Position numbers and translations under genes: made by a program
The notes under the pieces: model-generated
Seen by the model: the letters and a program-made list of their open reading frames with translations, nothing else
What the model was told of the DNA's origin: nothing
Databases searched by the model: none
Assembly: GCF_014170375.1 (NCBI RefSeq)
Contig: NZ_LZZW01000009.1
Span: 32,829 to 96,828, forward strand
Reading direction: 5' to 3'
Origin: Variovorax sp. UMC13
Lineage (GTDB): Bacteria > Pseudomonadota > Gammaproteobacteria > Burkholderiales > Burkholderiaceae_C
DNA length: 64,000 bases
In this document: positions 1-8,280 of the stretch, in pieces
Numbering within the stretch: position 1 is the stretch's first letter
Layout: the number at the start of each line of letters is the position of its first letter

Positions 1-688
1 TCGCGAATTCGCCGATCGGATGCGTGGCCGGGCCGGCCGACAGCACCACCACTCGGTCGCTCATCGCAATGGCCTCGTCGAGGTCGTGCGTGATGAAGAG
101 CACGGCCTTCTTCTTCCGGCTCCAGAGTTCGAGCACCTCGTTCTCCATCAACTGCCGCGTCTGTACGTCGAGCGCACTGAAGGGCTCGTCCATCAGGATG
201 ATGTCGGGGTCGAGCACCAGCGTCTGCGCCAGCGCCGCGCGCTTGCGCATGCCGCCCGAGAGCTGGTGCGGGTAGCGGTCGCCGAAGCCCGCGAGCCCCA
301 CGCGCGCGAGCCACTGCTCGGCTTGCGCGGCCGCATCGGCATCGGACACGCCGCGGTACTGCAGCCCGACCATCACGTTGTCACGCGCGCTGCGCCAGGG
401 CATCAATGCCTCGGTCTGGAACATGTAGCCGGCGCGCGTGTTGATGCCCCTGAGCGGCTGGCCGAACACCTTCACCGTGCCCGACGACGGCTGCAGCAGC
501 CCCGCGCCCACGTTGAGCAGCGTCGACTTGCCGCAGCCCGTGGGTCCGACCACGGAGACGAACTCGCCTTCGCGGATGCGCAGCGTGGTGTCGGCCACCG
601 CGGTGTAGCGCTGGCTCGCATCGTCCTTCGCGCGGAAGGTGCACTGGATGTCGATCAGTTCGAGGGCGTAGGGGGAATCGGCGGACAT
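1..688 (-). CDS. ABC transporter ATP-binding protein, NitT/TauT (SsuB/TauB-like) family, 3' end missing
   Basis: ATPase subunit of an importer for nitrate-, sulfonate- or taurine-type solutes, acting on the cytoplasmic face of the inner membrane. Reading leftward from the ATG at 688, the 229 visible codons contain Walker A ([12 protein letters not shown]), the Q-loop region (YMFQTEALMPW), the signature LSGGM, Walker B (IILMDEP) and the H-loop (FITHD). These are in the normal order and spacing for this family. The gene runs off the left edge, so its C-terminus is not visible. It follows the binding-protein gene at 765-1799 by about 75 bp on the same strand, and the permease is presumably beyond the edge. 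The substrate cannot be told from the sequence. The family assignment is firm. Confidence 0.9.
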   Translation of the reverse strand, partial: MSADSPYALELIDIQCTFRAKDDASQRYTAVADTTLRIREGEFVSVVGPTGCGKSTLLNVGAGLLQPSSGTVKVFGQPLRGINTRAGYMFQTEALMPWRSARDNVMVGLQYRGVSDADAAAQAEQWLARVGLAGFGDRYPHQLSGGMRKRAALAQTLVLDPDIILMDEPFSALDVQTRQLMENEVLELWSRKKKAVLFITHDLDEAIAMSDRVVVLSAGPATHPIGEFA

Positions 689-764
689 GGTGCGGATGAA
701 GGCGGACGCTCGGCGGTGGTGTCCCAGAAAAAACCCGGCCTGGGCCGGGTCGATGAACGCGGCC

Positions 765-1799
765 TCAGGCCTTGAAGCGCTCCTTCGCGCGCCGCGCGAA
801 ATCGTTGGTGTAGGTCTTGCTCAGGTCGATCTTGTCGGCCTTCACGCTGGGGTCGAAGCTGGCGATGGCGGTCAACGCGGTCTTGGGGCCCTCGGCCGGC
901 ACCAGGCCGTCGATGGCGATCGATTCGCGGATCTTGTCGAAGGACGCGAGGTAGAGCGCGCGGTCGCCCAGCAGATAGGTCTCGGGCACGGTCTTGATGA
1001 TGTCGCTGGGGCCAGCGGTCTGCAGCCACTTGAGGCCGTGCACGATCGCGTTGGCCAGCGCCTGGCAGGTGCCCGGATTCTTCTGGATGAAATCGGAGGA
1101 GGCGTAGAGGCAGGCCGCGGGCATCAGGCCGCCGAACACGTCGTGCGTGCCCTTGAGCGTGCGGGTGTCGCTGATGATCTGCACGTCGCCCTTCTGCTCG
1201 AGCATGGTCATTACCGGGTCGGTGTTGCTGATGGCGTCGATCTGGCCCGAGCGCAACGCGGTGAGCGCACCCGCGGCCACGCCGACACCGATGAAGCTCA
1301 CGTCGCTGGGCTTGAGCCCGCCGCGCGACAGCACCAGGTTGGCTACCATGTTGGTCGACGAGCCCGGTGCCGAGACACCGATCTTCTTGCCCTTGAGCTC
1401 AGCGATGTTCTTGTAGCCCGCCATGTTCTTGGTCGAGACACCCACTGCGATCTGCGGCGCCCGCCCCTGCAGCACGAAGGCCTGGAACATCTGGTTCTTG
1501 GCCTGCAGGTTGATGGTGTGCTCGTAGGCGCCGGAGCACACGTCGGCCGAGCCGCCGACCACCGCCTGCAGCGCGCGCGCACCACCGGCGAAGTCGGAGA
1601 TCTCCACGTCCAGCCCCTCGGCCTTGAAGTAGCCCAGCTGCTCCGTGATGGTCAGCGGCAGGTAGTAGAAGGCCGCCTTGCCACCCACGGCGATGGACAC
1701 CCGGGTCTTCTCGAGCTTGGCCTGTGCCACCACCCGCGGCACGGCGATCGATGCGGCGCCCAGCGCGGCGGCGGAGGTGAAGGTGCGGCGATTGAGCAT
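765..1799 (-). CDS. ABC transporter substrate-binding protein (NMT1/SsuA-like)
   Basis: A 344-aa periplasmic solute receptor that should deliver its ligand to the importer whose ATPase is downstream. The N-terminus carries a twin-arginine-like export signal (NRRTFTS followed by a small hydrophobic stretch, with likely cleavage near AQA at residues 25-27). This is followed by the typical start of an NMT1/SsuA fold (a tract ending in YYLPLTITEQLGYF, then GLDVEI). The body has the GVGVAAGALTALRSGQIDA motif common in this family. Length is normal. The ligand is unknown; relatives bind aliphatic sulfonates, taurine, nitrate or pyrimidine precursors. The ATG at 1799 is the first in frame and starts the signal peptide directly. 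Confidence 0.9.
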   Translation of the reverse strand: MLNRRTFTSAAALGAASIAVPRVVAQAKLEKTRVSIAVGGKAAFYYLPLTITEQLGYFKAEGLDVEISDFAGGARALQAVVGGSADVCSGAYEHTINLQAKNQMFQAFVLQGRAPQIAVGVSTKNMAGYKNIAELKGKKIGVSAPGSSTNMVANLVLSRGGLKPSDVSFIGVGVAAGALTALRSGQIDAISNTDPVMTMLEQKGDVQIISDTRTLKGTHDVFGGLMPAACLYASSDFIQKNPGTCQALANAIVHGLKWLQTAGPSDIIKTVPETYLLGDRALYLASFDKIRESIAIDGLVPAEGPKTALTAIASFDPSVKADKIDLSKTYTNDFARRAKERFKA

Positions 1800-1905
1800 G
1801 GCGCTTGGGTCCCTGGTTTGTCGTTCGGCTTGAAGACCGAATCGAGCTTAGGCGCGCGCATGCACCCGCTGCATCGGGAACATCCCGTGGGGGTTTCCAC
1901 GTAAG

Positions 1906-1929
1906 CAAAAAGGAGGGTCATGGCCCTCC
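1906..1929 (-). terminator. Rho-independent terminator after the MAPEG gene
   Basis: On the minus strand a GGAGGG/CCCTCC stem with a 6-nt loop is followed directly by five Ts. It begins about 10 bp past the stop of the gene at 1940-2332. Confidence 0.7.
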
Positions 1930-1939
1930 CGAAGGACGA

Positions 1940-2332
1940 TCAGCGACCCGCGAAAACGATCGCGATATTGACCAGCAGACCCAGCGCCCAGACCGCGCTG
2001 CGCGCCGTGCCCGCACCGCGCACATAGAGCGCGATGTAGATCACGCGCAGCACCACATAGGCCACGGCCAGCATGTCGGTCCGCGCCTGTGCGGCATCGA
2101 GTTGGTGCGCGATGAGCACCGCGCCGATGAACAAGGGCAGGCCTTCGAAGCTGTTGGCCTGCGCCGCGTTGGCGCGGGCGCGCCAGCCGTTCTGCTTGGA
2201 GGCCCAGTCGCGCGGCGAGACGTTGTCGCGCGGGCCGAAGCTGCCGGCCTTGGCGATCCAGGTACACACATAGGGCAGCAAGGCGGCGACCAGTACGCAC
2301 CAGTAGGCCAGGGGCAGGAAAGGCAGGCTCAT
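1940..2332 (-). CDS. MAPEG family membrane protein
   Basis: A 130-aa integral membrane protein of the MAPEG superfamily (membrane-associated proteins in eicosanoid and glutathione metabolism). Bacterial members are small four-helix proteins of mostly unknown substrate. Hydrophobic segments lie at about residues 5-25, 65-80, 85-103 and 110-128. The family hallmark, RANAAQANSFEGLPLFIGAV at about residues 52-71, is clear. It lies just downstream of recR on the same strand (26-bp gap) and is followed by its own terminator. No catalytic role can be assigned from the sequence. Confidence 0.85.
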   Translation of the reverse strand: MSLPFLPLAYWCVLVAALLPYVCTWIAKAGSFGPRDNVSPRDWASKQNGWRARANAAQANSFEGLPLFIGAVLIAHQLDAAQARTDMLAVAYVVLRVIYIALYVRGAGTARSAVWALGLLVNIAIVFAGR

Positions 2333-2358
2333 GCGATGTCTCCGGTGGAAAACACGTC

Positions 2359-2949
2359 CTATCGACGGTCGACCAGCGCATGCGCGATGGTGCCGAGGTC
2401 GACGTACTCGAGTTCGCTGCCGGCCGGTACGCCGCGCGCGAGCCGCGTGACCGTGAGGCCACGCTGTCGCAGCGTCTCGCCGATCACGTGGGCCGTGGCT
2501 TCGCCCTCGGCGGTGAAGTTGGTCGCCAGGATCACCTCGACCACGCTGCCGTCGAGCGCGCGGTCGAAGAGTTTCTGCAGGCCGATGTCGTGCGGCCCGA
2601 TGCCGTCGAGCGGGCTCAGGCGTCCCATCAGCACGAAGTAGTAGCCATGGAAGGCGCCGGTGCGTTCGAGCGCGGCCTGGTCGGCCGGCGTCTCGACCAC
2701 GCAGAGCTTGCTGCCATCGCGCCGCGGATCGCTGCAGACCTGGCAGATCGGTGCCTCGGTGAAGGTGTTGCAGCGCTCGCAGTGCCGCACCTCGGCCGCC
2801 GCTTCCTGCAATGCGCGCGCCAGCATCTGCGCGGCCGGACGGTCGTGCTGCAGCAGGTGGAAGGCCATGCGCGACGCCGACTTGATGCCCACGCCCGGCA
2901 AGCGACGCAGCGCTTCGATCAGCATGTCGAGGGAACTGGAATCAGCCAA
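2359..2949 (-). CDS. recR: Recombination mediator protein RecR
   Basis: A 196-aa DNA clamp protein that acts with RecO/RecF to load RecA at single-stranded gaps. It has the N-terminal helix-hairpin-helix ([18 protein letters not shown], residues about 16-33), a four-cysteine zinc finger (C57, C60, C69, C72), the Toprim domain ([19 protein letters not shown] onwards) and the C-terminal Walker-B-like region. Length matches the family. It follows ybaB and dnaX in the conserved bacterial order dnaX-ybaB-recR. Confidence 0.97.
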   Translation of the reverse strand: MADSSSLDMLIEALRRLPGVGIKSASRMAFHLLQHDRPAAQMLARALQEAAAEVRHCERCNTFTEAPICQVCSDPRRDGSKLCVVETPADQAALERTGAFHGYYFVLMGRLSPLDGIGPHDIGLQKLFDRALDGSVVEVILATNFTAEGEATAHVIGETLRQRGLTVTRLARGVPAGSELEYVDLGTIAHALVDRR

Positions 2950-3012
2950 CAGTCACCTCACGGAGAAAGAGACATGGAAACCCCGGCCCCGGGGGGCGGG
3001 GTGGTGAAGCCA

Positions 3013-3345
3013 TCAGAACGGCAGCTTCATGCCGGCCGGCATGCCGGGCATGCCCGCGGTGAGCTTGCCCATCTTCTGCTCGCTGGTTTCCTCGGCCTTG
3101 CGCACCGCGGCGTTGAAGGCGGCGGCGACCAGGTCTTCCAGCATGTCCTTGTCGTCGGCCAGCAGGCTGGGATCGATGGTGATGCGCTTGACGTCGTGCT
3201 TGCAGGTCATGACGACCTTCACCAGGCCCGCGCCCGACTCGCCCTCGACCTCGATGTGCGCCAGTTCTTCCTGGGCCTTCTTGAGGTTGTCCTGCATTGC
3301 CTGCGCCTGCTTCATGAGGCCGGCCAGTTGTCCTTTGTTGAACAT
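3013..3345 (-). CDS. ybaB: YbaB/EbfC family nucleoid-associated protein
   Basis: A 110-aa DNA-binding protein of the YbaB/EbfC family, which forms tweezer-like dimers. It starts with the family pattern [20 protein letters not shown] and continues through a charged helix, then a beta-sheet core with [19 protein letters not shown]. It sits between dnaX and recR on the same strand, the standard arrangement. The C-terminus ends in a Met/Gly/Pro-rich tail ([13 protein letters not shown]). Cellular role in this organism is not known beyond family inference (nucleoid organisation or replication/recombination support). Confidence 0.95.
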   Translation of the reverse strand: MFNKGQLAGLMKQAQAMQDNLKKAQEELAHIEVEGESGAGLVKVVMTCKHDVKRITIDPSLLADDKDMLEDLVAAAFNAAVRKAEETSEQKMGKLTAGMPGMPAGMKLPF

Positions 3346-3390
3346 CGTTGGTCCTGATAGGTTGGGTGGGTGAAAGAAAGAAAGAAAAAA

Positions 3391-5310
3391 TCAGACGGGC
3401 CGCAGCGTACCGGGCACGACCTTCGCGTCCCAGTCGCGCATCAGCTGTTGCACTTCGGGGTCGCCATGGATGGCCTCTTCCGCCGCGCGCTGGCGCGCAT
3501 CGGCCGCCTGCTTGTTGCGGCGCGCCGGGCTGTCGCTCACGCCGCCGATCTCGATGGCGATTCTCACCCCATGGCCGAGCGCGGCAAGCGCGACCTGCAA
3601 TTTCTCCCGGCTCGCGGGTTGATTGAGCGTCTCGCGCTCGACGCGCAGCAGCCACTGGTCGACATCGCGCGCGACCAGCTGCGACTGCAGCGCCAGCTCG
3701 CGCGCCAGCGCGGTGATGGCCTCGGCAACCACCAGCTGCGTCACCGTCGCGTACCAGAAGTCGCCGTCCTCGCTGGGCGGAATGGGCGATGAGACCACGC
3801 TGTCGGCGCCCCGTGGCTGCTCGCGCGCATCCGAGGCCGGCTGCACGCGCACCGGCATGGCGAGCACGCGCGCGGGCGGCTCTTCCATCGGGATGTCATC
3901 GAAGTAGGCCGGCGGCCCGTCGGCCGACGGCGGCGATTCGCGCACCGGCAGGCGATGGCCCGGCGGGGTGGACGGCACCGGCCGGGCGGGCGCGGCGACG
4001 ACGGCCGCAGGCGGCGCCACAGGAGCGGGAGCGACCCTGGGCGCCGGCGCCGGCTCGCTCATCTCACGCACGGCCAATGGACGGGCCGGGGCCGCGGCCG
4101 GGGCAGGAAGGGGGGCCGAAACGGGTGGCGGCGGGGCCGCCGACCCTTCATTCAGAGTTTTTTTTTCCGGGGAGGCCGAAGCCACAGCCGCCGATGCGTT
4201 CGCGGGCTTGAAGGCCAGCAGCCGCAACAGCACCATGGTCAGCGCCGCGTACTCGTCGGGCGCCAGGCCCAGTTCGGCGCGGCCGTGCAGGCAGAGGCTG
4301 TAGAGCAGCTGGGTCTCGTCGGCCGGCATGGTGGCGGCCAGGCGCGCGGTCTCGGCCGCATCGGGATCGGTGTCGCCGGAAGCCGCCGCCGCGCGCGCGG
4401 GCACCGCCTGCAGCACCGCCATGCCCTGCAGCACGGTCGTCATCTCTTCCAGCGTCGACGCGGCGGACAGGCCGTCGCGGCGCAGGACCTCGGAGGTTTC
4501 GACCACGGTCTTGCCGTCGCCCTGGGCCAGCGCATCGATCAGCCGGAACACATGGCCGCGGTCGACGCTGCCCAGCATCTGGCGCACGCTGGCTTCCTGC
4601 AGCTGGCCGTTGCCGAAGGCGATGGCCTGGTCGGTCAGCGACAGCGCATCGCGCATCGAGCCGCGCGCGGCGCGCGCCAGCAGGCGCAGCGCCTGCGGCT
4701 CGGCCTCGACCGACTCCGCGGCCAGCACCTGCGTGAGGTGGTCCAGCACGGTCTCGGGCGCCATCGGCCGCAGGTTGAACTGCAGACAGCGCGACAGCAC
4801 CGTGACCGGCACCTTCTGCGGATCGGTGGTGGCCAGCACGAACTTGAGGTATTCGGGCGGCTCTTCCAGCGTCTTGAGCATCGCGTTGAACGCGGTGTTG
4901 GTGAGCATGTGCACTTCGTCGATCATGAAGACCTTGAAGCGCCCCTGGACCGGCTTGTAGACCGCCTGCTCGAGCAGCGACTGCACCTCGTCCACGCCGC
5001 GGTTCGAGGCCGCGTCGAGTTCGGTGTAGTCGACGAAGCGGCCCGCATCGATATCGCGGCAGGCCTGGCAGACGCCGCAGGGCGTGGCCGTGATGCCGCC
5101 CTGCCCGTCCGGGCCCTGGCAGTTGAGCGACTTGGCCAGCACGCGCGAGACCGTGGTCTTGCCGACACCCCGGGTGCCGGTGAACAGGTAGGCGTGGTGC
5201 AGCCGCTGAGTGGTCAGCGCGTTCGACAGGGCCTGGACCACATGCTCCTGGCCGACCATTTCTTCGAAATTACGGGGCCGGTATTTGCGGGCGAGCACGA
5301 GATAGGACAT
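3391..5310 (-). CDS. dnaX: DNA polymerase III subunits tau (and probably gamma)
   Basis: Clamp-loader ATPase of the replicative polymerase. I chose the ATG at 5310 because the protein then begins MSYLVLARKYRP as in other DnaX proteins; an ATG at 5319 adds three residues. It has 639 aa, close to E. coli tau (643). Walker A GTRGVGKT is at residues 45-52, zinc-site cysteines at 64, 78, 81 and 84, the DEVH box near 131-134 and the SRC arginine-finger motif near 180. The clamp-loader core ends around LLRLLAFKP, and a Pro/Ala-rich linker leads to the tau-specific C-terminal domain. Codons 382-385 contain a run of nine A residues, and both shifted frames stop within a few codons. This predicts a roughly 387-aa gamma-like product. 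Confidence 0.96.
   Translation of the reverse strand: MSYLVLARKYRPRNFEEMVGQEHVVQALSNALTTQRLHHAYLFTGTRGVGKTTVSRVLAKSLNCQGPDGQGGITATPCGVCQACRDIDAGRFVDYTELDAASNRGVDEVQSLLEQAVYKPVQGRFKVFMIDEVHMLTNTAFNAMLKTLEEPPEYLKFVLATTDPQKVPVTVLSRCLQFNLRPMAPETVLDHLTQVLAAESVEAEPQALRLLARAARGSMRDALSLTDQAIAFGNGQLQEASVRQMLGSVDRGHVFRLIDALAQGDGKTVVETSEVLRRDGLSAASTLEEMTTVLQGMAVLQAVPARAAAASGDTDPDAAETARLAATMPADETQLLYSLCLHGRAELGLAPDEYAALTMVLLRLLAFKPANASAAVASASPEKKTLNEGSAAPPPPVSAPLPAPAAAPARPLAVREMSEPAPAPRVAPAPVAPPAAVVAAPARPVPSTPPGHRLPVRESPPSADGPPAYFDDIPMEEPPARVLAMPVRVQPASDAREQPRGADSVVSSPIPPSEDGDFWYATVTQLVVAEAITALARELALQSQLVARDVDQWLLRVERETLNQPASREKLQVALAALGHGVRIAIEIGGVSDSPARRNKQAADARQRAAEEAIHGDPEVQQLMRDWDAKVVPGTLRPV
4123..4166 (-). 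promoter_or_regulatory. Predicted frameshift/slippage site in dnaX (A9 run plus GC-rich hairpin)
   Basis: In the dnaX sense strand, nine A residues (4166 down to 4158) span codons GAA AAA AAA A. One inserted A, or a -1 ribosomal slip, gives Asn-Ser-Glu and then TGA. One deleted A gives Leu and then TGA. A GGCGGC/GCCGCC stem with a CCC loop, extended by an outer GGG/CCC, begins 11 nt downstream (4123-4146) and could stimulate slippage. DnaX gamma is made this way by ribosomal frameshifting in E. coli and by transcriptional slippage on A9 in Thermus. Confidence 0.7.
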
Positions 5311-5443
5311 TGCAGGCATTCTAAAAGGCGCGACGCCCCCTTCCCGCCGAATGCCTTGAATGCGGCGAACCGAGCGGTCCGGACAAGGGCATGTCCCCGC
5401 AGGGATATGGAGATGCGGGGCGGGGCGTGTACTCCGGGGCGGC

Positions 5444-5449
5444 TACAAT
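5444..5449 (+). promoter_or_regulatory. -10 element for the SRP RNA gene
   Basis: TACAAT lies 7 nt before the predicted 5' end of the SRP RNA at 5457. I see no good -35 hexamer at the usual distance. Confidence 0.5.
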
Positions 5450-5456
5450 GGGCGCT

Positions 5457-5549
5457 GACGGGCCTCCCCGCATGGTGAAGCGGCCAACCGGGTCAGATGG
5501 GGAACCAAGCAGCCCTAACTGCGTAGTCAGTGCCGGGGGTAAGGCTCGT
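5457..5549 (+). ncRNA. ffs: Signal recognition particle RNA, small (4.5S) type
   Basis: RNA scaffold that binds Ffh and FtsY for co-translational membrane targeting. The ends pair (GACGGGCCT at 5457-5465 with AGGCTCGTC at 5541-5549, one G-U). An inner CCCCGC segment pairs with GCCGGGG. The apex carries the conserved domain IV features: GGTCAGA, a GGAA tetraloop closed by GG/CC, and AAGCAGCC for the Ffh-binding internal loop. Length of about 93 nt fits the small bacterial form. It lies divergently next to dnaX, a common position for this gene. Confidence 0.88.
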
Positions 5550-5991
5550 CAACCTCACATCCAAAAGCCTTGAGTTGTGGACAACTCGAGCGCCACCCCG
5601 AAGCGCGGCGCACCGCGCCCCGAAAGCTCTCCCTCCCCAGTGTCGATGCCGGACATGGCCAGCCCCCGCGGGCTCGCGCCATCGCTGGGCCCGAACTCGC
5701 CTCGACGACATCCTTCGCCTGATCCCGCCAGACAGAAACGGCCCTCCGCTTGCAGCCGAACGGGGCTGGGTGCGGCCCCACATCCATCATTCCGACGCGG
5801 CCGTCAACCCCCAAGTTGTTCTCTTCTTCTGTGGATAAAGCTGTGAGTTCTGCCGGGGCAAGGGGGGCCAAATCGAGGCGCCATAAGGCCTGCCGCCACA
5901 TTGCCCAAAGAAAGGGCACCGACCGGATCGGGGCAATCGAAGCGCAAAAATCAGCGGCTTCGACCGGAGCCAGGACGTGGTCCTGCGCGCC
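5550..5991. other. Non-coding stretch between the SRP RNA and the gene at 5992
   Basis: About 440 bp without a convincing gene. Several short open frames cross it on both strands, but they overlap one another, have no ribosome site and look nothing like known proteins. It contains two DnaA-box-like 9-mers: a TTGTCCACA variant (one mismatch) at 5576-5584 and a perfect TTATCCACA (reverse strand) at 5830-5838. Confidence 0.5.
5830..5838 (-). promoter_or_regulatory. Perfect-match DnaA box
   Basis: TTATCCACA read on the minus strand. A one-mismatch box (TTGTCCACA) lies about 250 bp to the left at 5576-5584. A 9-mer can occur by chance, so function is uncertain. Confidence 0.35.
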
Positions 5992-6303
5992 TCAACTGGA
6001 CAGCGATGCACCGGCGCGGAAGCAGGCGCCCGCCTCACGGACCCGCAACTTGGCCGCCAGCGTCTCCGCCAGCGCCAGCGTTTCGTGCTCCATGGCGGCA
6101 ATGCGGTAGGCGCCGAGCTGCCGCCCTTCGTAGCTCAGGACGGCCACCGAGAAATGGTGGCTCAGGGCGGTGGCTGCGTCGTGCAGGCACTCGGCGATGG
6201 ACCAGAGGCCCTCGCGCAGGTGGCGATCGTCGGCTGAGCCGATGCTGACGCCATAGTTGAAATACCTGTCGCGGATTTTGCGAATATCGACTTGCGGATG
6301 CAT
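5992..6303 (-). CDS. Hypothetical protein
   Basis: I do not recognise this protein. From the ATG at 6303 it has 103 aa beginning MHPQVDIRKIRDRYFNYGVS, with a mixed charged sequence, no signal peptide and no membrane segment. The body looks mainly helical (LREGLWSIAECLHDAATALS, then AAMEHETLALAETLAAKLR). A longer reading from 6357 adds 18 residues. Neither start has a good ribosome site, and I chose the shorter because its N-terminus looks more natural. Codon use resembles its neighbours, which favours a real gene. It stands alone downstream of the flavoprotein gene at 6373. Confidence 0.5.
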   Translation of the reverse strand: MHPQVDIRKIRDRYFNYGVSIGSADDRHLREGLWSIAECLHDAATALSHHFSVAVLSYEGRQLGAYRIAAMEHETLALAETLAAKLRVREAGACFRAGASLSS

Positions 6304-6372
6304 GCTTGAGAAACTTTTTGTGACCGAAGATTTTCGGGAGTCACACTTCACATGCATGTAATCCGGAAGTAT

Positions 6373-7629
6373 TCACCTCTTGTAGGACGATTCCTGCATG
6401 CGCTGCAACACCCCTCGGGCCGCAGCCGCGCCGCTGGCCATCGATGCGGTGAGCAGGTAGCCACCGGTCGGCGCCTCCCAGTCCAGCATCTCGCCCGCGC
6501 AGAACACGCCGGGCAGCGCGCGTGCCATCAGCTGTTCGTCCAGCGCGTCGAAGCGCACGCCGCCCGCGCTGCTGATGGCCTCGGCCACGGGCCGGGCCGC
6601 CGCCAGCCGGATCGGCAATGCCTTGATCGAACGCGAGAGGGCCTCGCCGGCCTGCACGCCGTCGCGCCCCAGCACCTCGTACAGCACGCCGGCCTTGACG
6701 CCGTCGAGGCCGAGGCGGCTCTTGAGATGGCTGCTCAACGAACGCGAGCCGCGCGGATGCATCACGGCCGCATGCACCTGCTCGGCGCTGCGGTCGGGCA
6801 GCAGGTCCAGCAGCATCGTCGCGCTGCCGCGCACCGCGATCTCGTCGCGCAGCAGGCCGGAGGCCGCATAGACCAGGCTGCCCTCGACGCCGGTCGCGGT
6901 CGCCACGAACTCGCCCTTGCGCGCGAAGTGGCGGCCCTGGCCGTCGGTGAAGGCGATGGCCACAGACTTGAAGGGCTGGCCCGCGAAGCGCGTGCTGAAG
7001 TGTTCGCTCCATCCCACGTCGAAGCCGCAGTTGGCCGGCTGCAAGGCCTCCACCGCCACGCCGTGCGCCTGCAGCCACGGCACCCAGGCGCCATCGGACC
7101 CCAGCCGGGGCCAGCTCGCGCCGCCCAGGGCCAGCACCACGGCCGACGCTTCGGCCTGCACCTCGCCCGCCGGTGTCGCGAAGCGCAGCGCGGTCGGCGA
7201 CAAGGCTGCGTCCGAAGCACCGAGCCAGCGGTGCCGCATATGGAACTGCACGCCCGCGGCGCGCAGCCGGTGCAGCCAGGCGCGCAACAGCGGCGCGGCC
7301 TTCATGTCGGCCGGGAACACGCGGCCCGAGGTGCCGACGAAGGTCTCGATGCCCAGGCCCTGGGCCCAGGCACGCAGGGCCTCGGGGCCGAAGCTTTGCA
7401 GCAGCGGCTCGATCTGCGCGCGGCGCTCGCCGAAGCGGGTCACGAAGGTCGCGAGGTCTTCGGAATGCGTGAGGTTCAGGCCGCCGCGGCCCGCCAGCAG
7501 GAACTTGCGTCCCACCGAGGGCATGGCGTCATAGAGATGGACCTGGCGTCCGGCCGCGCTCAGGACTTCGGCGGCCATCAGGCCCGCGGGGCCGCCGCCG
7601 ATCACGGCGACGGTGTTTTCAATGCTCAT
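6373..7629 (-). CDS. BaiN/HI0933-like FAD-dependent oxidoreductase (TIGR03862-like)
   Basis: A 418-aa flavoprotein of the HI0933/BaiN family. The N-terminal Rossmann motif GGGPAGLMAAEVLSAAG binds FAD. The second family signature, GRKFLLAGRGGLNLTHSE, follows at residues about 42-59. A later ALGGASWPRLGSDG stretch and the C-terminal GVFCAGEMLDWEAPTGGYLL close the FAD site. The ATG at 7629 was chosen; an upstream TTG at 7641 would add four residues. The gene is divergent from trxA with a short shared promoter region. The physiological substrate is unknown; related enzymes act on small hydrophobic or steroid-like compounds, so do not read BaiN function literally. Confidence 0.85.
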   Translation of the reverse strand: MSIENTVAVIGGGPAGLMAAEVLSAAGRQVHLYDAMPSVGRKFLLAGRGGLNLTHSEDLATFVTRFGERRAQIEPLLQSFGPEALRAWAQGLGIETFVGTSGRVFPADMKAAPLLRAWLHRLRAAGVQFHMRHRWLGASDAALSPTALRFATPAGEVQAEASAVVLALGGASWPRLGSDGAWVPWLQAHGVAVEALQPANCGFDVGWSEHFSTRFAGQPFKSVAIAFTDGQGRHFARKGEFVATATGVEGSLVYAASGLLRDEIAVRGSATMLLDLLPDRSAEQVHAAVMHPRGSRSLSSHLKSRLGLDGVKAGVLYEVLGRDGVQAGEALSRSIKALPIRLAAARPVAEAISSAGGVRFDALDEQLMARALPGVFCAGEMLDWEAPTGGYLLTASMASGAAAARGVLQRMQESSYKR

Positions 7630-7770
7630 TCGGGGTTCCAAGTTCAGAGGAAAGAAGGGCTTTGGCTATCGAGCCCATAGCGGGTGCGCACACCACGCCG
7701 ACACTTGGTTTCTGCCACAATGACCAGCACTTTAGCCGCACCGAAACCACTCGCGTCACAAGGAAAAATC

Positions 7771-8103
7771 ATGGCAAGCGATCTCATCAAACACATCTCC
7801 GACTCTTCCTTCGAAGCCGACGTGCTCAAGTCCGGCAAGCCCGTTCTGGTGGACTACTGGGCCGAGTGGTGCGGCCCCTGCAAGATGATCGCGCCGATTC
7901 TCGACGAAGTCTCCAGCACCTACGAAGGCAAGCTGCAGATTGCCAAGATGAACGTCGACGAGAACCGCGACATCCCCGCCAAGTTCGGCATCCGCGGCAT
8001 CCCCACGCTGATGCTGTTCAAGGACGGCCAGCTGGCAGCCACCAAGGTCGGCGCCATGAGCAAGGCCCAACTGACCGCCTTCATCGATCAGCAACTCGCC
8101 TGA
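7771..8103 (+). CDS. trxA: Thioredoxin
   Basis: A 110-aa cytoplasmic disulfide reductase with the classic active site [10 protein letters not shown] (C34 and C37), the buried Asp region (VDYW) and the cis-proline loop [11 protein letters not shown]. Length and sequence are those of housekeeping thioredoxin 1. The ATG at 7771 is preceded by AAGGAAAA. It sits directly upstream of rho, a conserved order in Burkholderiales, with a hairpin-T terminator between the two. Confidence 0.97.
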   Translation: MASDLIKHISDSSFEADVLKSGKPVLVDYWAEWCGPCKMIAPILDEVSSTYEGKLQIAKMNVDENRDIPAKFGIRGIPTLMLFKDGQLAATKVGAMSKAQLTAFIDQQLA

Positions 8104-8119
8104 GTCGCTTCGAATCGGC

Positions 8120-8153
8120 GGCCGTCGCGCAATGCGGCGGCCGTCTTGTTTTT
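8120..8153 (+). terminator. Terminator after trxA
   Basis: A 9-bp GC-rich stem (GGCCGTCGC at 8120-8128 with GCGGCGGCC at 8134-8142, one G-U pair) is followed by a T-rich tract ending TTTTT. It lies 17 bp past the trxA stop. Confidence 0.65.
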
Positions 8154-8280
8154 CCTGTCATAATCTCCTGCAGATCACCGGCCCGCCCGGTTTGAGTTCC
8201 CCGGTTCGTGAGGCAGTTCTCGCCTCTCCTGAAACCTCCCCCCGTTTTCCGTTCGATACCGCCCCGCGAGGGGTCGCTCC

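Noticed and set aside
5550..5991. Replication origin
   Set aside because: Only two DnaA boxes, no clear AT-rich unwinding element, and no dnaA, dnaN, rpmH or gidA next to it.
5527..6109. Small open frames on both strands in the gap after the SRP RNA
   Set aside because: They overlap each other and the SRP RNA end, with no ribosome sites and no recognisable protein features.
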